The notes beneath the pieces were generated by a model. It was not told the origin of the DNA and searched no databases. It saw only the letters and a program-made list of their open reading frames with translations. Made by a program: the position numbers and the translations under genes. A DNA stretch of 64,000 nt from Phytophthora sp. 'mugwort' (taxonomy: Eukaryota > Oomycota > Peronosporomycetes > Peronosporales > Peronosporaceae), in contig JAUCEF010000016.1 in the NCBI GenBank assembly GCA_033558025.1, positions 3,348,001-3,412,000 of the forward strand. The letters run 5' to 3'. Below, one piece after another: positions 22,300 to 31,953 of the stretch (the first letter of the stretch is position 1; each line of letters opens with the position of its first letter).

Positions 22300-23271
22300 C
22301 AAGAGTGGTCCGTAAGCTCTTGCAGCCACCGTTAAAGGTAACGAATTGGTCCATTCCAGTCATTTAGTCTAGTCATATTCTGTCCATCAGATGTCTTTAC
22401 TAGGTCGTCTGCGACTTAAGCTGGGAATACGATATTTTTATTTTTTGGTAACTAGGAAGCGTGCATGTGAATGCAGAGCGGTGAGGGTATTTAAATGGAG
22501 CAGACAGAGCAGTTGCCTGGCGCTGTATGCAGCACGAGCCGACTCCAAGGCAACGCTTCGACGACACATGCCGATACTGAAATGCGAGTCGGCGTTCAAC
22601 CCAGCGATCTTAGAGGAACGTATGCGTTCAGATCTTCCCTTGCAATCTGAGGTTCAACGACACCATTAAAAGCAACTACCTTTCCCTATACACCAACCTG
22701 TCGGTCGACATAATTGCGGTTTTTTTCTTAATGCTTTGAGAGGCAGGGGCATCTCTAAATTGCTTTCTGCACAATAGTCATCTTTCATTCAAACGCCAGC
22801 GCGGTCAAGGCAGGACACCCATTTGAGATTGAAAGCCGGAGACTCGGGCTTTCCTTTAGATTTGGAGGAAGTTGATCCCCACGCGAAGTTTGCTTTACCA
22901 TACCCACAGTCCTCGTTATTTCACGCGTTGTATTTTCTCAACAGCGTGATTCGATGCAACGGTCAACTTGTATCACGCTGCGATTCCAATCACAGTCAGA
23001 ACCAAACCGAGGGGTCAACTTCTATCATGCTGCTCTGCCCATTGCCCAAGTGGCACGAATGTTGCTTGAAGCCTCATGTTGACCGAGATAACGCGCACAC
23101 GCACGCAGTACCGTGGAATTAATCCGTTGAGGGCTGTGTCTGCAACAGTTGATTGATGGAACGCGATAAACGGACTTCGTTAATCTGATAGAAAGACACT
23201 TTTCAATTTGCTGTCGCGTGGGCCCAAGCAACGAGAAAATCAAAGAGAAACAAGGCACAAATTGACAGGTT
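22300..23271. other. 5' intergenic region of the giant gene
   Basis: No supported gene. Two plus-strand frames (22,391-22,669 and 22,823-23,122) have no recognisable motif or start context. The last 300 bp before ATG 23,272 would contain the promoter of the giant gene; I see no clear oomycete initiator in it. Confidence 0.4.
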
Positions 23272-26200
23272 TTGAAAATGACCGACGAGTTTCTCAACGC
23301 GATTTTCCGCTTCAAGCACAACCCCCCCATCGCCCGTCAGGATAACATTCTGTGCACAGCATTGGCGCATGAGTTCGTTGCATTTGTTGCCAGTTTGAAG
23401 GCGATCGAGGTAGAGGGACACGCGTGTGGTCGTGTTGAGCCCCTCGCAGATGATCGAGTTGTGCCAAGTTCGGCTTTCGCAGTACACGAACTGGAAGCGT
23501 TAAAGGAGGTTTGTCGCTGTCTGGAAACTACTAGTCGTGGTCAGCACCATCGAGGCGATGTATGGATCGATCCATGGCTTTCGAAGTACGGTTGTGCCAT
23601 CCAACGCACCATGTTGAGCGCTGCTGAAGTGAAATTGGAGCTGATTTTTCCAGATAAATGGGAGCGGAAGCTCCACTTGTTGCCCACTGGCGAGTGTATC
23701 CACGCTTCAGTTCCCAAGACGCACCATGTCTTGCATTGCGCCAATCTGGCTACGGATTTAGTGGATACGTATGAAGCTGCATTTGCTTTGGAGTTGGCAC
23801 AAGCTCAGCAGCGACGAGGATCTGAGCGAAGTGCAGCGACTCACGAGCTGGGACACCAGAAAACCCCGCAGTTTATTGCCGCAGTGATACGACGTGCGCT
23901 TGAGTCTGTCACTGGGACGAGTCCGAGTTATTGTGTCGCTCCTCGGGGAGGAACAACGGATGTGGGGCAACACACTGGCGGGAAGCCTCGAGATACCTGC
24001 TGGGCACTGGTTGAAGCAGTAATTAAACAGAATTTATGCTGTGGTTTCGGATTGTTTCGGAAGACAATGATGCAGTACCAGCTTAGTTTACTACGAACGA
24101 AAATCCATGAGATAATTGACGTTTTTGGTGAGAAATGTTGCGTAAATGTCAAGGATGGATGTGATGCAGTGGACGATGTGTTCTTTATGCTACAAGTTGT
24201 TGTTGAAAACGTAGTTGAACTGCTGGAAGACGGTTATCAAGTGTCTGTGCTGCTGAGTCAGTGCACGACCCTGCGAGCCAACATCGATAACTTCGTTACT
24301 GTTTTAAACCGCCAAACTGCTGAGCAGTATGTTTTACCAGATAACGAGAGTTTGAAACAACTCCAGGTGTTTAATTGTGGGGTAGAAATTGAATCGCCAA
24401 AGCGAGATAACGAGTCAAATGGTGACGAAACGAAAGAGGAACGACAACGCCGTGCATTGATTAATCTTGCAGCACATTCTTTGCTTGATGGAACTTCATG
24501 TAGTTTTCGAGATCTACTGGAATGGGGAAAATCAAATACAGCACCTGAATCGTATAAGGGCCTTCTGGTGATACGCACGATTGAAACGTATTTGTTTTCG
24601 AGATCTCGAGGTTTAAATGGAGACGAAGCAGACGATGAGTCATTTAGTGTGGAAATGATGCAAGATGTGGTTACGCTGTACCAGAAAGTGGCAAGCAATT
24701 TGCAATTGACTTGGAGTTTGACTGTAGAGCAACGCAGTCGGGAACTGCTCGTCATGTGGGTCGCATTTTGCCTTGTTCACCAGCAGTGCGTGACTCAAGT
24801 GCCTCTCTGTTCTCAGTACAAAATTGCGCTGGAATGGAAAGACTTGAAGGTGTCAGTTGTGAGGAATTTAGATGCCCTCACCGCCCTTCAATGTGTTGCC
24901 AAGTACATTCGCGGCTGGAATAAGCAAACTCGAGGCCCGCCACTCTTCCACTTGACAGTCCAAGGCCCAACGTTTGAGTTTGGGTGGAAGTTTAGCACGA
25001 CGGATCCTACGATTCAAACGGTCTATAAGGACGAAATTGAAGCATGGGAAGCGCATGTTCAAGTCAATTGGGCTGAGATCGAGCGGAAGAAGGCGATGGC
25101 GAATAGCCTTCGCTCCCGGATCGCCAGTTTAACCCAAAATCTGCTGTCGGTACAGAAAGATCTCGCAGAGGAAAAAGCTCGACTCTTGCAGGCATATCCT
25201 CATAACTATCAAAAGCGGTATCGTAGGAGTCCGGCAGAAGCATATCTGCGGAGTCAAGTTTCTGAGTACAGCTCCACCATTCAGCGAACAAAAGCTCAGT
25301 TAAGACGGGCATTAGCTATGCCGGATTATCTGGTGAGGCCGCTTCCCATCGCGGAACGAGATGCGTATCAAGTCCTTTTCCTGCTACTGATGCCGCGAAA
25401 CCTTGAAATTTTGGGAAATTTGTGCTTAACAGCTCAGCGAGCTCTCGCTCCAGAAGAGATGACGCCCGAAATGACGGACGTACCGGAGCTGAGTGGCACG
25501 AAATGGTACGAGTTTCACGCCAATTATACCCCATCATCCCGGCGTTTTCCCGCGAACAAAGGGCTTACAGCGAGTCCAAGTGTGTACACTTTGCCGCAAT
25601 CGTATGGCCCAAAATCTGTCGACGAGTTGTCGAGCGTGACCCAGTACGTGTCGGAATGTGTATGGAATCCGAGTTTATTCGGAACCGCTTTCACGTGGAA
25701 AGACGCCGTTGGTGAAGTTGTCGACCCTTTCAAAGCTCCTGCTTGTAGTATACTTGAGAGCTTTACAGAGAAAATTTCAAAACCTTTTGAAGAATTTCAA
25801 TGGATGAATTCGTGGCCAGGAGAAAGTGACACGCGAGGAAATTTGGTGTATGCGAAATTGCATCAACAACGTCCAGAACTCGAGAAAACGGCATTTCTTG
25901 TACTGGGATCTCTTCGTGGGTTTCCAAACCAACAGTTTCGGAAACTCCAGTGTGCATTAGTTGATGATCTTTTCCTGTGGTCGAACCCGTGCGTCGAAAC
26001 GATCGTGCGGCAATCATTGTATCAAGTTGGAGATCTCACGGACGAGAAAGAGCCGCAAATCCTTTGGAAGACTGACATGTTTCGAGAGCAAAGAGGATTG
26101 AAGACGTTTTGTGTGATATTGAAAGTCATGGCTGAGAAATTGGAACAAACGCCACGAAATTTTGAGGATATTCCTCTACTCAGTGAATTGGCGGGATATG

Positions 26201-29200
26201 TTCATCAGTTTATTCCCGAGGCCAACCCTTTAATCAAGTTATTTGCTGGAATGGCAAAACGTTGGGCGGGTCAATTAAAAGATGAGTATGAAGCTGAGTC
26301 TTGCCCCAAACGGATTGCGGCATGTCGTCAACACGAGTGTATTTTGTATGGTTATGCTCTTCTGGCATACAAACTTGGACCATGGAACGACAACGCGGCC
26401 CAAAAAGTGAGTGAACTTCTCGTCCGATTTCGTACTTCTTTTCTGTGTGCAAGTATTAACGAGACAGCTACCGATATGATGCTTAGTGTGGAGAGGAGAA
26501 TTATCGATATGATGTGTCGTCGGATTGCAGATCTCGTTGCTCATATCGGGAAACGCGGTGATAACAATATACTCACTGGCTTGGTACGTTTGGTAAGCAC
26601 AACTTGTCCGACAAATTTGGAATGGGAACCAGTGAGTGAAATGGATGATGAGCACTTTGGATGTTGCTATGAAGACACAAGTGCCCACTACGCGATTAAT
26701 TTATTCACGGGTGTTGTTTTAACGGATGGTAATGCTCCTGGTGGCCTTCCAAGGGGCATTCGAGAACACAACCGATTTTTAGAGTTATTTGGACAGTGCA
26801 ATTTCGAGGTGGTTTGTGAGGATGGAATACTGCGAACACAGCGGCCATACTGTGATCGATTGTACGATTTTGCTCTACAAGCTGCCGACGAATTGTTTAT
26901 TCAGGAACTTACAGTAAATGCGACGGGCGAGGTCACTCGAACTCTTCAACTGTGTTCTGCTCAGTGGATTAAAACGTTTAGTATCATGTTTCCTACAAGA
27001 CTACGAGAGTTGTATTCACAGTGGTATTGGATTGAAACAGAATGTGTTGTCTTTCGGCCGAAAGAGGCGAAACATCGCAACGTGTTTTTTATTGCTGTAT
27101 TTAACGAGGCGGGGGCGTTGCAATGCTACCAAGTCCCATCTTGTGACTGTGAAAGTCCGTACGAAGAGATTTTGGCTCGACGGACAACGTACGATGTGTT
27201 GACTCCGAAGGAGTCGCTGCTTAACGTGTTGCAAGTGCTGACAAAGTTTGAGGATGAGCAGTTTGTCCACGTACTCAAAACTCCAGAAGGGGTACTAAAA
27301 ATTGAGCTACCGCGTTGTAAACTGACGTTTTGGCTTAACCGGAATTTGCAGTTGGAATCCGTTGAGCACAAAGGGTATATCCTGTCAATTCACCAGCAAT
27401 TTGACAACTTTTTACCACGCTTTCGACGGTATTTGGTGCTGGAATTGCAAGACAAAAGGGACACGAATTGCTTTGAGTGTCGGATGTTGCTCCCTGTTGG
27501 TTTTGTAGTAGAATCTTTGGAAGGTTATGTGGATATTGATATTCCTAATGACGTGGATTGTCTGGTACATTCGGCATGCTACGAGGTTCACAGCCGCTTG
27601 AAAACGTTTGACACGGAAACGATCAGTGCGAGACTGGAACTGGCTGCTGTTTGCATTCGAGCAGGGACAAATGTGCCCAGCAAGAGGCTGCAAATGACGG
27701 GAGCAGAGGCAGCAGTGGCAATGCTACGAGCTTGTCGGTCGAGACGCCCGTATTCCAGCTTTGAAGTGGCCACGTTGCAGTCGATCTGCAAGCTGAGCTT
27801 CCGTGAGCCAGCAGTCAAGATCCTGGCCGTAACGCTACTGGCAGATGCAGATCGTCTCGCTTTTCTCTTTAATCAAGACAAGACACTGGATGTGACTATG
27901 GACGCAGCGGACGAAAAGTCCGAGTACAGCGACATGTGCGTCGCGCCAATTCCACGGAATCCTCTGCGCTCACAACTAGGGCGAATAGAGGAGAATCGTA
28001 TCGTCGGTCACGTGCACCGGTCACAAAAGTGGATTTCTTCGGAAAAAGCGACCAACTTGACGTTGATTTCGGATGAAAATGGCTATGTGAATCGTATTGA
28101 GACCAGGTTGAAGCGCTTTGTTCACTACGAGTCTGTCAATACAAGTGCGAGGTTTCCACTGGAGTTGAAGACTCAGTTGAACCCGATGAGTCGAGACATG
28201 GTACAGGAACTTCGAGTAAGCTGGGACTGTTATCATTCGCAGGCTCAAATGAAGCTGAAAGACTCGACAGAGAGTTTGGTTTCTTCATTTTCCATACTAC
28301 TGGAGGATGTATCATGTCATCGACGGAAGAAGGAGGAAGAATTGAAAGTTTTCTTCTTACAGACTAAAAGCAGCACACGCGACCAATTTTTGACTCTTGC
28401 TAACTATTTACCAACACTGACAGTGAAGGATTTGGTGCGATGTACCTTTGATGAGGACACTCTCCACCAAATGATGCCACGATTAAGTGTGGATTGGAGA
28501 AGAAAATTTAAAAAGTCGATTCTTCAGTTTATGGAACTTTGTGTACTCGAAGATAAAATGGAGCGTCTTGTATGGAAATGTTCACATCGAGACAAGTTCT
28601 CGGATTCCCAGATAATTGACGAGCTGGCCACTACTCGTGAGTGGAACACGATGATACATCCATATTGGCTGGCCTTTGAGGTAGAAGGTAGATTACAGAT
28701 CCGACACGAGCAATACGTCGTCGCGCAGCACCTGATCGAGCAGCCAGGAACTGTATGTCAGTTGAATATGGGTCGTGGTAAGACCCGCGTCATTTTGCCT
28801 ATGCTGTTTCTACACTTTGCGCATAATGGTGATCCCCAGATTGTACGCGCGCATTTTTTGGGCCCGTTATTAAGTGAAGCTTGTGAATATATGCATCGCT
28901 ATTTGTCAGCTTCAAGCACTCAAATTTGTATCTTTGAGCAGCCATTCCACCGACGAATTAGTCTGGACTTACGTCGACTTACGCTAATACACGACGCACT
29001 AGCAGAGCTGAAACAGTCTGGAGGGATTCAAGTGGTAGCTCCTGAATATCGGATGTCATTGGAGTTGAAGCGGTTGGAGCTTAATGACAACGATAAAGTC
29101 TCGACTGCGATTTTTGATGAAATTCTGGATAAGAATCAGTTTATCGACGTATTGGATGAGTGCGACGCCCTGCTCCACCATAAATATCACTTGGTGTATG

Positions 29201-31833
29201 CTGTGGGAGATCCCGTGCCATTATCTAGCGGCGTTAAGCGGTGGCAGGCAGCAGAGAATTTATTGCGAGTCCTGACTAGTAAAACGTCCGAGTCTCGAGT
29301 GGCTAAAGTGCTGCAAGCTCCGCATGTTTGCTGTGTTTCACCTGACTATTTGTCGCGACTGGGGGCTTATGATGGAACTCGACTGAACGCTGTAGTGGAG
29401 AGTACCGAGTTTCAACGAGAGAAACTAAAGCAAATGTTGGTATTGGATCTGATTGAAAATACTTCGAAACTCATGTGGTTAAATACACTTGGGCGGGGAG
29501 CTGCTCGTAATTCCCTCGTGATGGCGATCACGGATTCGACTGTAAGTCTACAGGAAGCTCTTGGAGAGCACCTGCACAAATTTGCATCATATGTTGATCA
29601 ATTATTAGCACTACGAGGGCTCGTAGCGTTTGGTGTATTGGAGCATTGTTTGGAGAAACGCTATCGAGTCGACTTTGGACTCCCAATTCGAGGCACTCGA
29701 CCCAAGAAAATCGCGATTCCTTTCCGTGCAGCGGATGTGCCTTCAGAGCGATCGGAGTTTAGTCATCCGGATGTTTGTATTGTGCTCACGTTACTTGGAT
29801 ATTATCATTGTGGACTCACGGATGAAGAGGTGCGTACTACCTTCTGGATGTTATTGCGGTTGGATATTTCGGAACAATGTCAAGAATATGAGGAATGGTA
29901 CAAGAGTGTCGAATCGGGTCTAAATGATGAAGAGCGTAAGGCTTTGTGCGATGTGCGTCATATCAGTCTTGCGGATACTCGACAGCTCCAAATGTTGTGC
30001 AAAATCTACAAATTTTGCATGACAGCGATCAATTTTTACCTAAAAACGTGTGTGTTTCCGAAAGATACTCAGCAATATCCTCAGCGCTTGTCACGAACAG
30101 CATGGAATCTCGCAGCAGGGGAGAAGAACATTGGATTTTCCGGTACAAATGACAACCATCGACTTCTCCCTTTGTCAGTCACGCAACGTGAACCTGACGA
30201 GCCTTCAGTATCAGGCACAAACGGGAAAATGGTTGATAAGATCCTACAGGTGACACAGAGCTACGAGGTGATTGTCCCTTGTGCACAGCAGTCGTTAGTT
30301 CCATGGCAAAGTGTTCTTCTCTTTGCTTTGGACAAAGCTGCACAAGCTCTGATTGATACTGGAGCGTTGTTGGCCGGCGTCATGAATCATGACGCAGCTG
30401 AATATCTCCTTTGCCAGTCAAATTTTGAGTTTGATGGTGTGACGTATTACGATAGTCGCAAGGAGTTTAACTGCTGGATGATTACTGAAAAAACTCGACG
30501 TCTTCAAGTTCCACTGAAAAAAGCCTCGATGCTTGAAAAAGAAACGTTCGTGATCTTTGACGAAGCGCGATCAAGAGGCTCAGACATGAAGTTGCGTCCA
30601 GACGCGGCGGCTGTGTTGACGTTGGGACCAAAACTAACGAAAGATAAACTGATGCAAGGAGCAGGTCGGATGAGACAACTCGGATGTCACCAAACGCTGT
30701 GGATCGCAAGTTTCGACGAAGTTGCGCAGAGTATTTTGCAGATTTGTGGTCAATGCGAGCTCTCGTGTATCTCGACAGTTGATGTGCTTAATTGGGTCAT
30801 GGAAAACACGAAAGCTGAGTCTGTCCGCGGGTTGCTCGAGTGGGCTGGCAATGGAATTCACTTTCGGAAGACGCAACTCGCTCGAGACAATGAACTTGTG
30901 GATGAGAATTGGGAGCTTGAGACACTGTACGAAGAAAAAATCCGTGTGGATAAAATCTTTCAAGTGATTCAGTCGAAAGCTCTCGTTGATTTTAAAGACT
31001 TGGCAGATGAAGTGGTGAAACAAATCTGTCGACAAGGATTCGTGTACGGACGTGAGGACGAAGTGTGTGTTACCTCACGCACTGATGAATGCGAACGAGA
31101 GCTGCAGATAGAGGAAGAAGTGCAGCAAGAGCGAGAAGTTGAAGTGACAAAGTGTTCTCCAAAGAGAGAGACACCGTGGGAATACAGAACAATCCTCTAT
31201 GTAAAATCTGTTAAAGACCTAAAGGGGGTTGTAGAAGTGCTCGACATGACGTCGTTCATACGTGAATGGATTTCTCTGAAGGAAATGGCGGATCTGGCCT
31301 GGAATAACTCGCACGTGTATGGAACTCGTAATTTCTTTACGACTGTCGAAGCGCAGACGGGAGTGGACCGACTGGACGAATTTGTACGACGGATTGACGT
31401 TGTGTTGGTGTTTGAGACTGGCGACGTGTTGCTGGTTTCTGAGTGTGAAGCTGATCATATCTTGGAGTTATTGTGGTCTATCGATGAAGAGATATGCAGT
31501 TTTAGTTTTGTAAATGTTTCTTTGGCTTGTGAAAGTCTCGATCGTGTCGGGATCTCGACAAAGTTGCAGGACGTCCACCTGGCAATTGGTCCACGTCTGG
31601 ATCGCGCTTTGCCGTTGTTGTCGACAATTGCGTGTCAAGTCTACAATGGTGAGACGATGCAGGCGAAACACCGGGAAAAGGATGTGGAATCTACGTTCCG
31701 AGAATTGCTTCGTCCTTTGATACAGCGAGAGGCCACACTGAGTAACTTCGTCAAGTCGCGTGGCAATAGCCACAAATGGACGCGCTCGTTCTTGCACGAA
31801 CTCTGCTGCCGTATGGATCTGGAAACTTGTTAG
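23272..31833 (+). CDS. Giant DUF3638/DUF3645 P-loop ATPase-like protein (2,853 aa)
   Basis: This is one uninterrupted frame of 8,562 bases. The C-terminal third has helicase/SecA-like features of the DUF3638 family: QLNMGRGKTRVILPML with Walker A at residues 1834-1838 (Lys1837), DECD at 1962-1965 as Walker B, DEARSRGSDMKL at 2430 and GAGRMRQLG at 2463, whose arginines resemble an arginine finger. A DUF3645-like block starts near residue 2165 (HPDVCIVLTLLGYYHCGLTDEE). The first 1,700 residues show no named domain, apart from a coiled coil near 600-680. Fungal and protist relatives are often annotated as ubiquitinyl hydrolase, but I see no recognisable protease triad, so I prefer 'ATPase-like, function unknown'. 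The last 256 codons are duplicated in inverted orientation at 21.3-22.2 kb. The start is the first ATG of the frame, in a GAAAATGACC context. Confidence 0.85.
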   Translation: MKMTDEFLNAIFRFKHNPPIARQDNILCTALAHEFVAFVASLKAIEVEGHACGRVEPLADDRVVPSSAFAVHELEALKEVCRCLETTSRGQHHRGDVWIDPWLSKYGCAIQRTMLSAAEVKLELIFPDKWERKLHLLPTGECIHASVPKTHHVLHCANLATDLVDTYEAAFALELAQAQQRRGSERSAATHELGHQKTPQFIAAVIRRALESVTGTSPSYCVAPRGGTTDVGQHTGGKPRDTCWALVEAVIKQNLCCGFGLFRKTMMQYQLSLLRTKIHEIIDVFGEKCCVNVKDGCDAVDDVFFMLQVVVENVVELLEDGYQVSVLLSQCTTLRANIDNFVTVLNRQTAEQYVLPDNESLKQLQVFNCGVEIESPKRDNESNGDETKEERQRRALINLAAHSLLDGTSCSFRDLLEWGKSNTAPESYKGLLVIRTIETYLFSRSRGLNGDEADDESFSVEMMQDVVTLYQKVASNLQLTWSLTVEQRSRELLVMWVAFCLVHQQCVTQVPLCSQYKIALEWKDLKVSVVRNLDALTALQCVAKYIRGWNKQTRGPPLFHLTVQGPTFEFGWKFSTTDPTIQTVYKDEIEAWEAHVQVNWAEIERKKAMANSLRSRIASLTQNLLSVQKDLAEEKARLLQAYPHNYQKRYRRSPAEAYLRSQVSEYSSTIQRTKAQLRRALAMPDYLVRPLPIAERDAYQVLFLLLMPRNLEILGNLCLTAQRALAPEEMTPEMTDVPELSGTKWYEFHANYTPSSRRFPANKGLTASPSVYTLPQSYGPKSVDELSSVTQYVSECVWNPSLFGTAFTWKDAVGEVVDPFKAPACSILESFTEKISKPFEEFQWMNSWPGESDTRGNLVYAKLHQQRPELEKTAFLVLGSLRGFPNQQFRKLQCALVDDLFLWSNPCVETIVRQSLYQVGDLTDEKEPQILWKTDMFREQRGLKTFCVILKVMAEKLEQTPRNFEDIPLLSELAGYVHQFIPEANPLIKLFAGMAKRWAGQLKDEYEAESCPKRIAACRQHECILYGYALLAYKLGPWNDNAAQKVSELLVRFRTSFLCASINETATDMMLSVERRIIDMMCRRIADLVAHIGKRGDNNILTGLVRLVSTTCPTNLEWEPVSEMDDEHFGCCYEDTSAHYAINLFTGVVLTDGNAPGGLPRGIREHNRFLELFGQCNFEVVCEDGILRTQRPYCDRLYDFALQAADELFIQELTVNATGEVTRTLQLCSAQWIKTFSIMFPTRLRELYSQWYWIETECVVFRPKEAKHRNVFFIAVFNEAGALQCYQVPSCDCESPYEEILARRTTYDVLTPKESLLNVLQVLTKFEDEQFVHVLKTPEGVLKIELPRCKLTFWLNRNLQLESVEHKGYILSIHQQFDNFLPRFRRYLVLELQDKRDTNCFECRMLLPVGFVVESLEGYVDIDIPNDVDCLVHSACYEVHSRLKTFDTETISARLELAAVCIRAGTNVPSKRLQMTGAEAAVAMLRACRSRRPYSSFEVATLQSICKLSFREPAVKILAVTLLADADRLAFLFNQDKTLDVTMDAADEKSEYSDMCVAPIPRNPLRSQLGRIEENRIVGHVHRSQKWISSEKATNLTLISDENGYVNRIETRLKRFVHYESVNTSARFPLELKTQLNPMSRDMVQELRVSWDCYHSQAQMKLKDSTESLVSSFSILLEDVSCHRRKKEEELKVFFLQTKSSTRDQFLTLANYLPTLTVKDLVRCTFDEDTLHQMMPRLSVDWRRKFKKSILQFMELCVLEDKMERLVWKCSHRDKFSDSQIIDELATTREWNTMIHPYWLAFEVEGRLQIRHEQYVVAQHLIEQPGTVCQLNMGRGKTRVILPMLFLHFAHNGDPQIVRAHFLGPLLSEACEYMHRYLSASSTQICIFEQPFHRRISLDLRRLTLIHDALAELKQSGGIQVVAPEYRMSLELKRLELNDNDKVSTAIFDEILDKNQFIDVLDECDALLHHKYHLVYAVGDPVPLSSGVKRWQAAENLLRVLTSKTSESRVAKVLQAPHVCCVSPDYLSRLGAYDGTRLNAVVESTEFQREKLKQMLVLDLIENTSKLMWLNTLGRGAARNSLVMAITDSTVSLQEALGEHLHKFASYVDQLLALRGLVAFGVLEHCLEKRYRVDFGLPIRGTRPKKIAIPFRAADVPSERSEFSHPDVCIVLTLLGYYHCGLTDEEVRTTFWMLLRLDISEQCQEYEEWYKSVESGLNDEERKALCDVRHISLADTRQLQMLCKIYKFCMTAINFYLKTCVFPKDTQQYPQRLSRTAWNLAAGEKNIGFSGTNDNHRLLPLSVTQREPDEPSVSGTNGKMVDKILQVTQSYEVIVPCAQQSLVPWQSVLLFALDKAAQALIDTGALLAGVMNHDAAEYLLCQSNFEFDGVTYYDSRKEFNCWMITEKTRRLQVPLKKASMLEKETFVIFDEARSRGSDMKLRPDAAAVLTLGPKLTKDKLMQGAGRMRQLGCHQTLWIASFDEVAQSILQICGQCELSCISTVDVLNWVMENTKAESVRGLLEWAGNGIHFRKTQLARDNELVDENWELETLYEEKIRVDKIFQVIQSKALVDFKDLADEVVKQICRQGFVYGREDEVCVTSRTDECERELQIEEEVQQEREVEVTKCSPKRETPWEYRTILYVKSVKDLKGVVEVLDMTSFIREWISLKEMADLAWNNSHVYGTRNFFTTVEAQTGVDRLDEFVRRIDVVLVFETGDVLLVSECEADHILELLWSIDEEICSFSFVNVSLACESLDRVGISTKLQDVHLAIGPRLDRALPLLSTIACQVYNGETMQAKHREKDVESTFRELLRPLIQREATLSNFVKSRGNSHKWTRSFLHELCCRMDLETC

Positions 31834-31953
31834 TGGAAAACCCTGGACGAGTTTTCAAATGCAGGTTTTGATTCGATACCGTCTGTATTAATGGTAAAAG
31901 AAAACATGGGAATAAGTAGTAGCACGTACTTTGTCAGCTTAATTTTAACCCGG
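31046..31953 (+). repeat. Right arm of the 0.9-kb inverted repeat (3' end of giant gene)
   Basis: Identical in inverted orientation to 21,297-22,204 apart from rare mismatches (one amino-acid change in 256). The mapping is coordinate sum 53,250 with no indel in the core. Identity stops at 31,953/21,297, beyond which only weak, gapped similarity continues. Confidence 0.9.

Noticed and set aside
22391..23122. ORFs upstream of the giant gene as a separate gene or N-terminal exon
   Set aside because: No motif, no clean splice pair to the giant frame, and the giant protein already starts at a reasonable ATG.
30634..31035. Possible CRISPR-like or short regular repeats in the transposon flanks
   Set aside because: No regularly spaced direct repeats were found anywhere; the window is eukaryotic and the repeats are LTRs or single duplications.
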